Below, piece after piece: positions 35,314 through 44,520 of a DNA stretch of 64,000 nucleotides. Numbering within the stretch: the stretch's first letter is position 1; each line of letters opens with the position of its first letter. The position numbers and the translations under genes were made by a program. Source of the DNA: Pantoea sp. A4 (GTDB lineage Bacteria; Pseudomonadota; Gammaproteobacteria; Enterobacterales; Enterobacteriaceae); the NCBI RefSeq assembly GCF_000295955.2, contig NZ_ALXE01000020.1:1-64000 (forward strand), in the 5' to 3' direction. The notes beneath the pieces were generated by a model. The model worked only from the letters and a program-made list of their open reading frames with translations, ran no database searches and had not been told where the DNA came from.

Positions 35314-36621
35314 TTAATTCGAGTGGCGATAACCGACTTCACCGTGCGTTGTCAGATCCAGACCATCGAATTCGGCTTCCTGATCAACGCGCAGTCCACG
35401 GCAGACAAATGCGGTGATCTTAATGGCTACCCAACTGGTGAGCGCGGAAAAGAGAATACTGAAGGCGATGGAGCTGGCATTAACACCTAACTGGCCTAAC
35501 AGATCGCGTCCGGCGATGTAACCTTGCCCGCCCAGCAGTGGCAGGGCGAAGAGGGGCGTCAGCAGTCCGCCGACGATGCCGCCCGTGCCGTGAATAGCGA
35601 ACACATCAAAGGCGTCATCCAGTTGCAAACGCTGTTTGATTAACCGGACACAGGCCATACAGAACGGGACGGTCAAGGCACCGACACAGAGGGCTCCCAC
35701 CGGCCCGACATAGCCGCAGGCGGGCGTGATCCCCACCATGCCTGCCACGGAACCGGTCACAATGCCCAACAAACTGGGATGGCGTTGGAACTTCCACTCC
35801 AGCAGCATCCAGGCAAGGGCACCGCCGCAGGCACCCAACAGGGTGTTAAAGATCACCAGCATGGCGTAACCATTGGCCTGCAATGCACAACCGCCACAGA
35901 AACCGAGCCAGCCAATCATCAACAGGCAGCCGCCGGTGAGCGTCATGGTCATGTTATGGGGCGTCAAGGCGACGGTGCCAAACTGACGACGGCGACCAAT
36001 GGCGATCGCCACCACCAGCGCCGCGACGCCAGAGTTAATATGGACTACATCCCCCCCGGCAAAATCCTGCACGCTGAGCGCGGCCATCCAACCGCCTCCC
36101 CATGCCATGTGGGCCAGCGGCACATAGTTGAGGATCGACCACAGGGCGATAAACACCATGGCGGCAGAGAATTTCACCCGCTCTGCAAATGAACCGGCAA
36201 TCAGCGCCGGTGTAATGGCGGCAAACGTCAGCATAAAGAAGATATAAACGTACTCCGGCACGGTTCCTACCAGTGAATCGGTTGTGATATTGCGCAGCAG
36301 GGTTTTGCTGGCTCCGCCAAGATAGCTGTTGACCGTGCCACCGTCGGTAAAGGCATAGCTGTAGCCAAACAGGGTGAACAGCACGGCAACCAGTGCCACG
36401 GTGGCAAAGACTTGCATCAGTATCGACAGCACATTTTTACTCTGCGCCAGACCGCCATAGAACAGTGCTAACCCTGGTAAGGTCATCATCAGCACCAATA
36501 CGGCGGTAACAAAAACAAATGCGGTATCGCCACTGCTCAACGTGGGGGCGGCGAAAGCGGGAAAAGCCATCAACAGCAGGGCAGGAAGAGTGATAAGTGT
36601 AGAGCCCTTTCTTAATCTCAT
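35314..36621 (-). CDS. ammonium/methylammonium transporter, AmtB family
   Basis: A 435-residue membrane protein with a cleavable signal-like N-terminus (LITLPALLLMAFPAFA-AP) and about 11 helices. Amt signatures include LPGLALFYGGLAQSKNVLS, AHMAWGGGW, GGDVVHINSG with the pore His, and DVFAIHGTGGIVGG with the twin His. Amt proteins conduct ammonium and methylammonium. No glnK is adjacent, unlike the housekeeping glnK-amtB pair. It is last in the gmaS-mgsABC operon, so a dedicated role in methylamine entry or ammonium recapture is likely. The ATG at 36619-36621 gives the expected signal peptide. Confidence 0.9.
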   Translation of the reverse strand: MRLRKGSTLITLPALLLMAFPAFAAPTLSSGDTAFVFVTAVLVLMMTLPGLALFYGGLAQSKNVLSILMQVFATVALVAVLFTLFGYSYAFTDGGTVNSYLGGASKTLLRNITTDSLVGTVPEYVYIFFMLTFAAITPALIAGSFAERVKFSAAMVFIALWSILNYVPLAHMAWGGGWMAALSVQDFAGGDVVHINSGVAALVVAIAIGRRRQFGTVALTPHNMTMTLTGGCLLMIGWLGFCGGCALQANGYAMLVIFNTLLGACGGALAWMLLEWKFQRHPSLLGIVTGSVAGMVGITPACGYVGPVGALCVGALTVPFCMACVRLIKQRLQLDDAFDVFAIHGTGGIVGGLLTPLFALPLLGGQGYIAGRDLLGQLGVNASSIAFSILFSALTSWVAIKITAFVCRGLRVDQEAEFDGLDLTTHGEVGYRHSN

Positions 36622-36649
36622 GATGCACCTCGGACAGGCCAGAGAAGTC

Positions 36650-36670
36650 CGCCCCACCTGAAGTGGGGCG
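36650..36670 (-). other. intercistronic hairpin between mgsC and amtB
   Basis: CGCCCCAC-ctgaa-GTGGGGCG is a perfect 8-bp stem without a U-run, in the 70-bp gap. It probably partially terminates or stabilises the mgs message, lowering amtB output. Confidence 0.55.
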
Positions 36671-36691
36671 CAGTGTTAACAGCAGGCAGGA

Positions 36692-38014
36692 TTAATATTT
36701 CTGGCCGGGGATCCAGTTGGTACCCGCGAGCGGTACGCGTGCCATTGCAGCCGCTTCCACGTTGAGTGCCACCAAATCTTCGGGTTCAAGGTTATGCAGA
36801 TGGGACTTCCCACAGGCACGTGCCAGGGTCTGTGCTTCCAGGGTTAAGACGCGCAGATAGTTCGCCAGACGTTTGCCCGCCGCAACGGGATCAAGGCGTT
36901 TGCTCAGCTCTGGATCTTGGGTTGTAATTCCCGCCGGATCTTTACCTTCCTGGAAATCGTCGTAGAAACCGGCCGCCGATCCGAGTTTCTGATACTCCTC
37001 CTGATAGCGTGGGTGGTTGTCGCCCAGGGCAATCAGTGCCGCCGTCCCGATGGCGACGGCATCCGCCCCGAGTGCAATCGCTTTTGCCACATCGGCACCG
37101 TTGCGGATCCCGCCGGAGACAATCAGCTGAACTTCACGGTGGACGCCCAGCTCTTGCAGAGCTTCTACAGCCTGTGGGATCGCGGCCAGGGTTGGAATGC
37201 CTACGTGCTCAATGAACACATCCTGTGTCGCCGCCGTTCCCCCCTGCATGCCATCTACCACCACCACATCCGCGCCAGCCTGTACCGCCAGTTTCACATC
37301 ATAATAGGTCCGCGTTGCCCCGACTTTGACGTAGATGGGCACTTGCCAGTCGGTAATTTCACGCAGCTCGGCAATTTTAATCGCCAGATCGTCAGGGCCG
37401 GTCCAGTCTGGATGACGGCAGGCGCTACGCTGATCGATGCCTTGTGGCAGGCAGCGCATTTTTGCCACGCGCTCGGAAATTTTCTGCCCCAGCAGCATAC
37501 CGCCGCCGCCCGGTTTAGCGCCCTGACCCAGTACCACTTCAATGGCATCGGCTTTACGCAGGTCATCCGGGTTCATGCCGTAGCGAGATGGTAAATATTG
37601 GTACACCAGCTTGCTTGACTGGCCGCGCTCTTCTGGGGTCATCCCCCCATCGCCGGTGGTGGTGGATGTGCCAACCGCTGAAGCACCACGACCCAATGCT
37701 TCTTTGGCCTGCGCGGAGAGCGCGCCAAAGCTCATCCCGGCAATGGTCACTGGCGTGCTGAGCACCACCGGTTTTTTGGCAAAGCGGGTGCCTAAAACCA
37801 CTTCGGTGCTGCATTTCTCACGGTAACCCTCAAGCGGGTAGCGTGACATGCTGGCACCCAGGAACAGCAGATCGTCAAAATGAGGGACTTTGCGTTTTGC
37901 GCCCCAACCGCGAATGTCATAAATCCCGGTTTCGGCGGCGCGCTGAATTTCATCAATCACGCTGCGGGTGTAAGTGGCGGACTCTTTCAGGCCTGGCTTG
38001 TAGTTATCGCTCAT
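36692..38014 (-). CDS. mgsC: N-methylglutamate synthase, FMN-binding glutamate-synthase-like subunit
   Basis: A 440-residue protein equivalent to the FMN/Fe-S synthase domain of GltB (also named GlxD). Visible are MSFGALSAQAKEALGRGA, TTGDGGMTPEER, GQGAKPGGGGML, two Cys at about 188 and 199 that could be part of an Fe-S motif, VDGMQGGTAATQDVF, and the flavin-phosphate site SGGIRNGADVAKAIALGADAV. It would use the glutamyl-methylamide-derived methylamine and 2-oxoglutarate to make N-methylglutamate. It follows mgsB by 18 bp. The alternative reading is an ordinary glxD-type protein of unclear function; the linked mgd genes favour mgsC. Confidence 0.85.
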   Translation of the reverse strand: MSDNYKPGLKESATYTRSVIDEIQRAAETGIYDIRGWGAKRKVPHFDDLLFLGASMSRYPLEGYREKCSTEVVLGTRFAKKPVVLSTPVTIAGMSFGALSAQAKEALGRGASAVGTSTTTGDGGMTPEERGQSSKLVYQYLPSRYGMNPDDLRKADAIEVVLGQGAKPGGGGMLLGQKISERVAKMRCLPQGIDQRSACRHPDWTGPDDLAIKIAELREITDWQVPIYVKVGATRTYYDVKLAVQAGADVVVVDGMQGGTAATQDVFIEHVGIPTLAAIPQAVEALQELGVHREVQLIVSGGIRNGADVAKAIALGADAVAIGTAALIALGDNHPRYQEEYQKLGSAAGFYDDFQEGKDPAGITTQDPELSKRLDPVAAGKRLANYLRVLTLEAQTLARACGKSHLHNLEPEDLVALNVEAAAMARVPLAGTNWIPGQKY

Positions 38015-38032
38015 GTTCTTCTCCCTGGAGAC

Positions 38033-38713
38033 TCAGTACGCCGAAGCGTTATCGACTTTGAAGTTATACAGCTGACGCGCAGAACCGTAGCGGGTAAAGG
38101 CAGTAGGGGACTCATCAATGCCTGCCTGCTGTAATAAATGTCCCAGCTCTTCGATATGCTCAGGACGCATCGCCTTTTCTACACAGTCAGCGCCAAGAGA
38201 CGCCACTTTGCCTTTTACATAAATGTGCGCTTCATACAGCGAGTCACCCAGTGCTTCACCGGCATCGCCACACACCACCAGACAACCTGCCTGCGCCATA
38301 AAGGCACTCATCGCGCCAATATTGCCCTTCACCACAATGTTGATGCCCTTCATCGAAATGCCACAGCGCGCTGAGGCATTGCCCTCAATCACTAACAGGC
38401 CACCATTGCCGGTTGCGCCAGCAGACTGCGAGGCATCCCCTTTCACGCGTACGCTGCCAGACATCATATTTTCTGCCAGCCCGACACCGGCATTGCCGTG
38501 AATGGTGATGTGCGCCTGTTGATTCATACCGGCACAGTAGTAACCGGCGTGGCCTTCAATGGTGATGTTTACCGCATCGTTTACGCCACAGGCGATATTG
38601 TGTTTGCCATCAGGGTTGGTCACGCGCCACTCTTTCTCACTGGCGGTTTGTTCGGCATCATGTAGCGCCTGGTTCAGTTCACGCACGCCACTGGTGAGGT
38701 CGAAAGTTTTCAT
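38033..38713 (-). CDS. mgsB: N-methylglutamate synthase, GXGXG-repeat subunit
   Basis: A 226-residue protein resembling the C-terminal beta-helix of glutamate synthase (GlxC). Repeats such as IEGHAGYYCAGM, IHGNAGVGLAENMM, VKGDASQSAGATGNGG, IEGNASARCGI and VKGNIGAMSAFM show the GXXGXXXG periodicity of the GXGXG domain. It forms the structural scaffold between the amidotransferase and FMN subunits. Its ATG lies within the last four bases of mgsA (38710-38713), so the two are translationally coupled. Confidence 0.85.
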   Translation of the reverse strand: MKTFDLTSGVRELNQALHDAEQTASEKEWRVTNPDGKHNIACGVNDAVNITIEGHAGYYCAGMNQQAHITIHGNAGVGLAENMMSGSVRVKGDASQSAGATGNGGLLVIEGNASARCGISMKGINIVVKGNIGAMSAFMAQAGCLVVCGDAGEALGDSLYEAHIYVKGKVASLGADCVEKAMRPEHIEELGHLLQQAGIDESPTAFTRYGSARQLYNFKVDNASAY

Positions 38714-39633
38714 GCTGTTGCTCCTGTTGAATGGCTGGTGGCACGTTCCCAGACGTAGATACGGGCAGGCTCTGGTTCCCACACTTTGGCATCCTTGATG
38801 CCCGGCAACCCGGCAAGGGCGCGGTACTCGGAAGCCATGGCGACATAGTCATCGGTTTCTGCGATCACGGCGGGCTTGCACGCAATGGGATCGCGCACGA
38901 CGGCGAAGCCGTCACGTGTGCCGATGGCGAAAGTAAAGAAGCCATCCAGATCGCGCAGGGCATTTTCCAGCGCGGTCTGCAATGAATCGCCTTGCTCCAG
39001 ACGCCAGGCGAGATAGCCTGCCGCCACTTCAGAGTCATTCTCCGTTTTGAAACTGATGCCCGTGCGTTTCAATTTCTCACGCAGGCGGTTGTGGTTTGAG
39101 AGTGAACCGTTATGTACCAGGCAGAGATCCATGCCGGTAGAAAAGGGGTGGCTTCCCTGAAGCGTCACGGCACTCTCCGTCGCAAGACGGGTGTGGCCAA
39201 TGGCATGGCTGCCTTTCATCTGTTGCAGGCCAAAACGTCCTGCGACCTCAGCGGGCAGACCCACACCTTTCAGAATTTCAATACTGTGGCCTGCGCTGAG
39301 CACATCCACTTCCGGGGCATGCTCAGACAGCCACTTCAGCGCCTGCGCTTCATCCGTGGGAAGTTTAAACACCGCCACGCTGGCATTCTGGAACCAGTTT
39401 TCGACGGCACCAAACGCCGTGCCCAGCTGCTCGGCCAGTGCATTCCAGTGGTAGTCCGTGACTTCGCTGCGCAGCGTCAGTTTGATCCCGCTGTCATATT
39501 CGTCGCCGTAAACGGCAAAGCCTGCGCTGTCACAACCGCGTTCGGTCATAGCAACCAGCATGGGCTCGAATAAAGCCCCCAGTTGCTGTTCCAGTTCGGG
39601 TTTTTTAAAGTACAGTCCGACAATTCCACACAT
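38710..39633 (-). CDS. mgsA: N-methylglutamate synthase, glutamine amidotransferase-like subunit
   Basis: A 307-residue class II amidotransferase. It begins MCGIVGLYF, so after Met removal Cys is the N-terminal nucleophile. Other motifs are RGCDSAGFAVYG, HTRLATESAV, HNGSLSNHNRLR and NDSEVAAGYL. It should hydrolyse gamma-glutamylmethylamide (instead of glutamine) and pass methylamine to the synthase subunit. The start at 39631-39633 is fixed by the catalytic Cys; a longer upstream frame overlaps gmaS and would bury it. Confidence 0.88.
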   Translation of the reverse strand: MCGIVGLYFKKPELEQQLGALFEPMLVAMTERGCDSAGFAVYGDEYDSGIKLTLRSEVTDYHWNALAEQLGTAFGAVENWFQNASVAVFKLPTDEAQALKWLSEHAPEVDVLSAGHSIEILKGVGLPAEVAGRFGLQQMKGSHAIGHTRLATESAVTLQGSHPFSTGMDLCLVHNGSLSNHNRLREKLKRTGISFKTENDSEVAAGYLAWRLEQGDSLQTALENALRDLDGFFTFAIGTRDGFAVVRDPIACKPAVIAETDDYVAMASEYRALAGLPGIKDAKVWEPEPARIYVWERATSHSTGATA

Positions 39634-39655
39634 AGTGATGTCCTTGAGTAGGGGA

Positions 39656-40990
39656 TCAGAAAAATTCGATGTAGCGATTAACTTCCCAGTCGCTGACGTG
39701 GCGATGGAACTCAAACCACTCCTGACGCTTAACGCGAATAAATTCGTCGGTGATTTCAGCGCCCAGGCATTCACGCAGCAGCGTATTGGCTTCGAGGGCA
39801 TCCACCGCTTCTTTCAGGTTTTGCGGCAGCAGCTCAATGCCTTCTTGCTGACACTGTTCTGCTGACAGGGCATACAGATTGCGGTTCTGCATTTTGCCTG
39901 CGGCCAATTGGCGATCGATGCCATCCAGTCCGGCGGCAATCAGTGCAGCATGGACCAGATAGGGGTTAGCGCCGGTATCCGGCAGGCGTAACTCCAGACG
40001 CCCATAAGGAATGCGTACCATCGCAGAGCGGTTGTTTGCCCCGTAGGTGATGAACACCGGTGCCCAGGTCGCACCGCTGGCGGAACCGCCGCTCACCAAG
40101 CGCTTGTAGGAGTTGATGGTCGGTGCGGCAAAGGCACACAGCGCTTTAGCGTGATGCAAAATACCGGCGAGGAAGTGATACGCCAGGCTGGATAAGCCCA
40201 GCCCTTGTGGATCGCTGTCATCGCCAAAGACATTACGGCCCTGGCTGTCCGCCATGGAGAGATGGAAATGCATGCCGTTACCGGGACGGTCGGCAAAGGG
40301 TTTCGGCATAAAGGAACACAGCAGGCCATTTTCATGGGCAATTTCACCCGCCGCCATGCGGACAAAGGTGAAACGGTCAGCGGAGGTCATCGCATCGCTG
40401 TAGGTATAGTTAATTTCATACTGGCCGTTCGCATCTTCATGGTCGATTTGGTAGACATCAAAGCCGACCTGCTCTAACGATTCTGTCAGTTGCTCAAGGA
40501 AGCCGCGCACCCGTGATAAGCCTTTATAGTCATAACAGGGCTTTGCCAGGGTATCACTCTCATCGGCGGTGAGCAGCTCGCCGTCTGGTCCACGGCGCAG
40601 CAGTGAAAATTCGGGTTCCAGCCCGCTGTTCAGCGTCCAACCGCGCGCTTTCAGGCGCTCAACCTGGCGTTGTAGCACCACCCGACTGTCATAAGGGTGT
40701 GGCGCATTGTCCACGTAGCCCGTACAGACGATGCGCGCGTAACCCGGTTGCCATGGCACCAGCGACAGCGTTGAGAGGTCGCCACGCGCCAGGTAGTCTG
40801 AGCCGTGCGGTTGCATCCCCATACCGGAGATGGCGAAACCGGCGAAGCCCGCGCCTTTCTCTACCACATCCATCAGACAACGTGCCGGGACCGATTTGGT
40901 TTTGGCTACACCGTGGATATCGACAAACTGCGCCAGCAGATATCTGACGTTGTTATCGCGCAAAAACTGTGCTGCTTGTTCAGGTGACAT
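39656..40990 (-). CDS. gmaS: gamma-glutamylmethylamide synthetase (glutamine-synthetase-like)
   Basis: A 444-residue glutamine-synthetase-type protein (the GlnT/type III-like branch). Motifs include [17 protein letters not shown], the metal-binding [29 protein letters not shown], the ATP/substrate segment [19 protein letters not shown] and [13 protein letters not shown]. GmaS joins methylamine to glutamate using ATP. A GlnT that makes glutamine is the alternative. The linkage to mgsABC and mgdABCD decides for GmaS. It is the first gene of the minus-strand operon, behind a sigma-54 promoter and NtrC-like site. Confidence 0.85.
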   Translation of the reverse strand: MSPEQAAQFLRDNNVRYLLAQFVDIHGVAKTKSVPARCLMDVVEKGAGFAGFAISGMGMQPHGSDYLARGDLSTLSLVPWQPGYARIVCTGYVDNAPHPYDSRVVLQRQVERLKARGWTLNSGLEPEFSLLRRGPDGELLTADESDTLAKPCYDYKGLSRVRGFLEQLTESLEQVGFDVYQIDHEDANGQYEINYTYSDAMTSADRFTFVRMAAGEIAHENGLLCSFMPKPFADRPGNGMHFHLSMADSQGRNVFGDDSDPQGLGLSSLAYHFLAGILHHAKALCAFAAPTINSYKRLVSGGSASGATWAPVFITYGANNRSAMVRIPYGRLELRLPDTGANPYLVHAALIAAGLDGIDRQLAAGKMQNRNLYALSAEQCQQEGIELLPQNLKEAVDALEANTLLRECLGAEITDEFIRVKRQEWFEFHRHVSDWEVNRYIEFF

Positions 40991-41074
40991 AGTGACCTCA
41001 TTGAGCGCATGTGAAGGGAATCAGCGGCTATTCGCTACATTCCTGTGAGGAATATTTTTTTCCTGAGCGGAAAA

Positions 41075-41090
41075 TGCAGGAGTTGTGCCA
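41075..41090 (-). promoter_or_regulatory. sigma-54 promoter upstream of gmaS
   Basis: On the minus strand the sequence reads TGGCAC-AACTC-CTGCA. This matches the sigma-54 consensus TGGCAC-N5-TTGCA with one change and has the required GG-N10-GC spacing. Transcription would start about 75 bases before the gmaS ATG. Confidence 0.72.
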
Positions 41091-41218
41091 GAACCGTTTT
41101 CGCGGCTGAAAATAGTTTTTAAATGACTAAATTTCAGAGAGATAGGCGCTGGTGATTTATTAATACAGAGGAGTTCACTCGTAACAGAAACGATTAAATG
41201 CCATGAAAAATGTGCAGG

Positions 41219-41235
41219 CTCCCCATTTTGGTGCC
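41219..41235. promoter_or_regulatory. NtrC-like enhancer site
   Basis: CTCCCCATTTTGGTGCC matches the NtrC consensus TGCACC-A-WWW-TGGTGCA at 13 of 17 positions, with the right half TGGTGC exact. It lies about 130 bp upstream of the sigma-54 promoter, a normal enhancer distance. Together they imply induction by nitrogen limitation. Confidence 0.6.
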
Positions 41236-41252
41236 TGTACAGTAAGCATAAA

Positions 41253-41328
41253 TTTCACCTGTAAATAATCTTGATTAAAATAGCATTATAATTATTCATA
41301 TATGAATTCAGATATTCACCTGTGAATA
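41253..41328. promoter_or_regulatory. operator-like repeats in the gmaS-purU intergenic region
   Basis: TTCACCTGTAAATAATCT (41254-41271) is nearly repeated as TTCACCTGTGAATAATCT (41315-41332). The second copy is a dyad, TATTCAC-ct-GTGAATA (41313-41328). Between them lies a further palindrome, ATTCATATATGAAT (41294-41307). Weaker versions follow at 41444-41462 and 41465-41475, just before purU. They are candidate targets for the IclR or XRE-cupin regulator of the cluster. The 493-bp gap 40991-41483 holds no gene. Confidence 0.5.
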
Positions 41329-41483
41329 ATCTATGTTTTGATGCAATCAATTAAAATGTCGCTGGACAATAATTGATATTTGAATTAAATCTGTTTTAGC
41401 GGCGGAGAAATACGGTTTATCCCGGCTGATTTGCCATTTTAAATTTATCTGTAAACAATTTAATTCATCTGTGTGGAGTTCCC

Positions 41484-42350
41484 ATGAATGCATCTGCGCG
41501 TGACTTCGTTATCACAGCAACTTGCCCCGCTACGTCGGGTATTATTGCTGCGGTTACCTCGTTTTTAAGTGAAAATAATTGCTATATCAGTGAGTTATCT
41601 CAGTATGACGACGAGCAGTCCGGGCTGTTCTTTCTGCGTTCGCGTTTTCGCTTCAATGATAATGTTATCGCCGACATTGAGACCGTAAAGCGTGATTTTC
41701 ACGCCATAGCGGAGAAGTTACACATGGAGTGGCAGGTGTTTGATACCCGTCAACCGATGCGTGTTCTGCTCATGGTGAGTAAATTTGACCACTGCCTGAC
41801 GGATCTGCTTTACCGACGAAATAAAGGTGAGTTGAATATCGATATTACCGCCATTGTGTCCAATCATCTTGATCTGCGCCCTATGGCAGAGCGCGAAGGG
41901 ATCCGCTTTATATATCTGCCCGTTAACAAAGAGAACAAATTGCAACAGGAGCAGGCGTTATTAAAAGTGGTCGAGGAGACACGAACCGAATTAGTGGTGT
42001 TGGCGCGCTATATGCAAATACTCTCAGATTCACTGTGTAAACAACTCTCTGGTCGCGCGATCAATATCCATCACTCATTTTTACCCGGTTTTAAAGGTGC
42101 GATGCCTTATCACCAGGCCCATGAGCGCGGTGTGAAACTCATCGGCGCCACGGCGCATTATGTTACTTCCGATCTGGATGAAGGCCCCATTATCGAACAA
42201 GAAGTACAGCGCGTTAGCCACGCATACCGACCTGCTGATTTGATTATTGCCGGACGTAACACCGAAACCATCGCCCTTGCTAAGGCGGTGAAGTATCACA
42301 CCGAACATCGGGTCTTCCTTGATGCGGATAAAACGGTGATTTTCCCATGA
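41484..42350 (+). CDS. purU: formyltetrahydrofolate deformylase
   Basis: A 288-residue protein with an N-terminal ACT domain (about 8-85) and a C-terminal formyltransferase-like hydrolase domain. The latter has [25 protein letters not shown], the catalytic Asn-His in [20 protein letters not shown] and the Asp in [11 protein letters not shown]. It hydrolyses 10-formyl-THF to formate and THF, recycling the folate loaded by N-methylglutamate demethylation. This would be a pathway-specific copy if, as in E. coli, a housekeeping purU exists elsewhere. It heads the plus-strand operon; folD overlaps by 4 bp. Confidence 0.93.
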   Translation: MNASARDFVITATCPATSGIIAAVTSFLSENNCYISELSQYDDEQSGLFFLRSRFRFNDNVIADIETVKRDFHAIAEKLHMEWQVFDTRQPMRVLLMVSKFDHCLTDLLYRRNKGELNIDITAIVSNHLDLRPMAEREGIRFIYLPVNKENKLQQEQALLKVVEETRTELVVLARYMQILSDSLCKQLSGRAINIHHSFLPGFKGAMPYHQAHERGVKLIGATAHYVTSDLDEGPIIEQEVQRVSHAYRPADLIIAGRNTETIALAKAVKYHTEHRVFLDADKTVIFP

Positions 42351-43258
42351 ATATGACACTGACCAGCCCACAGCGGGCCGAAAACATCGATGGCAAAGCG
42401 GCGGCGCGTCGGCTGTTAGCCGAAGTGGCGGCAGAGTGTCGAACCTTCGTTGATCAGGGCTATCATCCGACCCTGGCCGTGGTACTGGTTGGTGACGATC
42501 CTGCCAGCCAGGTTTACGTGCGCAATAAGCTCCGCACGGCGGAAGAAGTGGGAATTCGCTCGCTGGAATACCGGTTTCCCGCAAGCCTGAGTGAAAGTGA
42601 GCTGCTGGCGACGCTGGATAAACTCAATCTGGACCCGTTGGTGAACGGCATTCTGGTGCAGTTACCCCTGCCGCGTCATATCAACGAGCAGGTCATCTTA
42701 CGTGCCATTGATCCGCTGAAGGATGTTGATGGTTTCCATCCGGAGAATGTGGGTGGTCTGGTGCATGGTCAGGCGGTGCTGACGCCTTGTACTCCAGCCG
42801 GCTGCCTGCGGCTGTTGCAGGATTACTGCGGCGACCTCAGCGGCAAACACGCCGTGGTGGTGGGGCGCTCTAATATCGTCGGTAAACCGATGGCGGCACT
42901 GCTGCTTAAGGCACATTGCAGCGTGACCACGCTCCATTCACGTAGCCAGGACGCGGCTGCACTGGCGGCGCAGGCGGATATTCTGATTGCCGCTGTGGGC
43001 CAGCCAGAAATGATTGATGCCAGTTGGATCAAGCCTGGTGCAGTGGTGATCGATGTGGGCATCAACCGCGTTACGCGGGCCAATGGCAGCAGCCGCCTGG
43101 TCGGGGATGTGGATGCCGCCAGTGTGTCTACGGTTGCCGCAGCGTTAACGCCGGTTCCCGGTGGCGTAGGGCCGATGACCATTGCCTGTCTGATGCAAAA
43201 CACGCTACAGGCCACCCGCTTACAAACTGCATCCGCTGTCTTAAGTCACTGCGGTTAA
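42347..43258 (+). CDS. folD: methylene-THF dehydrogenase / methenyl-THF cyclohydrolase
   Basis: A 303-residue FolD. The catalytic [40 protein letters not shown]-binding [12 protein letters not shown] and [10 protein letters not shown] are all present. It oxidises 5,10-methylene-THF to 10-formyl-THF, linking the dehydrogenase step to PurU. Enterobacteria usually have an essential folD elsewhere, so this is probably a second, dedicated copy. The ATGA overlap with purU shows coupling. Confidence 0.93.
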   Translation: MNMTLTSPQRAENIDGKAAARRLLAEVAAECRTFVDQGYHPTLAVVLVGDDPASQVYVRNKLRTAEEVGIRSLEYRFPASLSESELLATLDKLNLDPLVNGILVQLPLPRHINEQVILRAIDPLKDVDGFHPENVGGLVHGQAVLTPCTPAGCLRLLQDYCGDLSGKHAVVVGRSNIVGKPMAALLLKAHCSVTTLHSRSQDAAALAAQADILIAAVGQPEMIDASWIKPGAVVIDVGINRVTRANGSSRLVGDVDAASVSTVAAALTPVPGGVGPMTIACLMQNTLQATRLQTASAVLSHCG

Positions 43259-43267
43259 GGAGCAACG

Positions 43268-44509
43268 ATGTCTCTTACCTTACTGAAATATGGCCTCTCC
43301 CATGAATACCCGGCGGAAGTGGATATCCCACCGCCGCGCGATCTGCGTCCTCATTATGATGTGGTGATTATCGGGGGGGGCGGACATGGCCTGGCAACCG
43401 CCTACTATCTGGCTAAATATCACGGTATTACCAACGTAGCGGTACTGGAAAAGGGCTATTTAGCCGGCGGCAACACCGCGCGTAATACGGCAGTGATTCG
43501 CTCCAACTACCTGACATCAGAAGGGGTGCGGTTTTACAGCGAATCGGTGAAGCTGTTCCAGCAACTGTCGAATGAGTTCGACTTCAACATCATGTATTCC
43601 GAGCGCGGTCAGCTGACGCTGGCACACAGTGATGCAACGGTGCGGGCTTTCAGACAGCGGGCCGAAGTCAATAAACACTTTGGTGGCCGTACCGAGATGA
43701 TCGATCGTCAGCAGATCCGCGAACTGGTCCCCACGCTGAATCTCGATCCGGCCCATCTGCCAGTGCTGGCGGGATTGTGGCATATCGATGGCGCGACAGC
43801 CCGCCACGATGCCGTTGCCTGGGGCTACGCGAAACAGGCGGCCAAACGGGGCGTGGAGATCCATCAGCTGACCGAAGTACAGGACATTGTCGTACGCCAT
43901 GGCAAAGTGGTTGGCGTGAAAACCAATCGCGGCGAAGTGAGCTGTGGCTGCGCGGTGCAGGCGGTAGCCGGACACAGCTCACTGCTGGCGCAAAAAGCCG
44001 GGTTCCGTCTGCCGGTGGTGAGCTATCCCTTGCAGGCGATGGTCACACAGCCGGTCAAACCGTTCCTCGACCCACTGGTCAGCTCTTCGGCACTGCACTG
44101 TTATGTGCAACAAACCAGCCGGGGTGAGGTGGTATTTGGCGGCGGTTCCGATCCTTATCCGCTTTACAACACGCGATCAACGCTGGATCTGAAAGAGTCG
44201 CTGATTGCGCACGGGATTGAAATGTTCCCCTTCCTGGCACAGGCAAAGCTGATGCGACAGTGGGCGGGTATCACGGATATGACCCCAGATTACAGCCCGA
44301 TCATGGGCGAAAGCCCGGTGGAGAACTATTACCTTGATGCTGGCTGGGGCACCTGGGGCTTCAAAGCAACGCCAATATGCGGGAAAACCATGGCCGAAAT
44401 GGTCGCCAGCGGCGGGAAAACGCCTGCGCTGATCGCACCGTTCCGTCTTGATCGTTTTCGTCATTTCCGCCAGGTCAACGAAATGGGCGCAACCGCTGCC
44501 AGCCACTGA
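43268..44509 (+). CDS. mgdA: N-methylglutamate dehydrogenase subunit A (sarcosine oxidase beta-like)
   Basis: A 413-residue flavoprotein of the DAO/SoxB family. The FAD-binding motif VVIIGGGGHGLATAYYLAK lies at about 32-50. VLEKGYLAGGNTARNT follows, and His180 in TARHDAVAWGYA occupies the place of the covalent-FMN His of heterotetrameric sarcosine oxidases. The C-terminus has WAGITDMTPDYSPIMGE. It would oxidise the N-methyl group of N-methylglutamate. Sarcosine or dimethylglycine is the alternative substrate. Confidence 0.85.
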   Translation: MSLTLLKYGLSHEYPAEVDIPPPRDLRPHYDVVIIGGGGHGLATAYYLAKYHGITNVAVLEKGYLAGGNTARNTAVIRSNYLTSEGVRFYSESVKLFQQLSNEFDFNIMYSERGQLTLAHSDATVRAFRQRAEVNKHFGGRTEMIDRQQIRELVPTLNLDPAHLPVLAGLWHIDGATARHDAVAWGYAKQAAKRGVEIHQLTEVQDIVVRHGKVVGVKTNRGEVSCGCAVQAVAGHSSLLAQKAGFRLPVVSYPLQAMVTQPVKPFLDPLVSSSALHCYVQQTSRGEVVFGGGSDPYPLYNTRSTLDLKESLIAHGIEMFPFLAQAKLMRQWAGITDMTPDYSPIMGESPVENYYLDAGWGTWGFKATPICGKTMAEMVASGGKTPALIAPFRLDRFRHFRQVNEMGATAASH

Positions 44510-44520
44510 GGACATTTACA

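Noticed and set aside
38033..39633. Calling the amidotransferase and GXGXG genes pieces of a broken gltB
   Set aside because: Each is full length for its own family, they are translationally coupled and none shows a frameshift. Three separate genes is the normal mgs/glx form.
41253..41332. A CRISPR array suggested by repeats in the gmaS-purU gap
   Set aside because: Only two good copies of 18 bp with dyad symmetry are present, with no regular spacers; this is an operator pattern.
41280..41483. A second sigma-54 promoter directed at purU
   Set aside because: No sequence with GG-N10-GC and a TGGCA-like element was found on the plus strand here.
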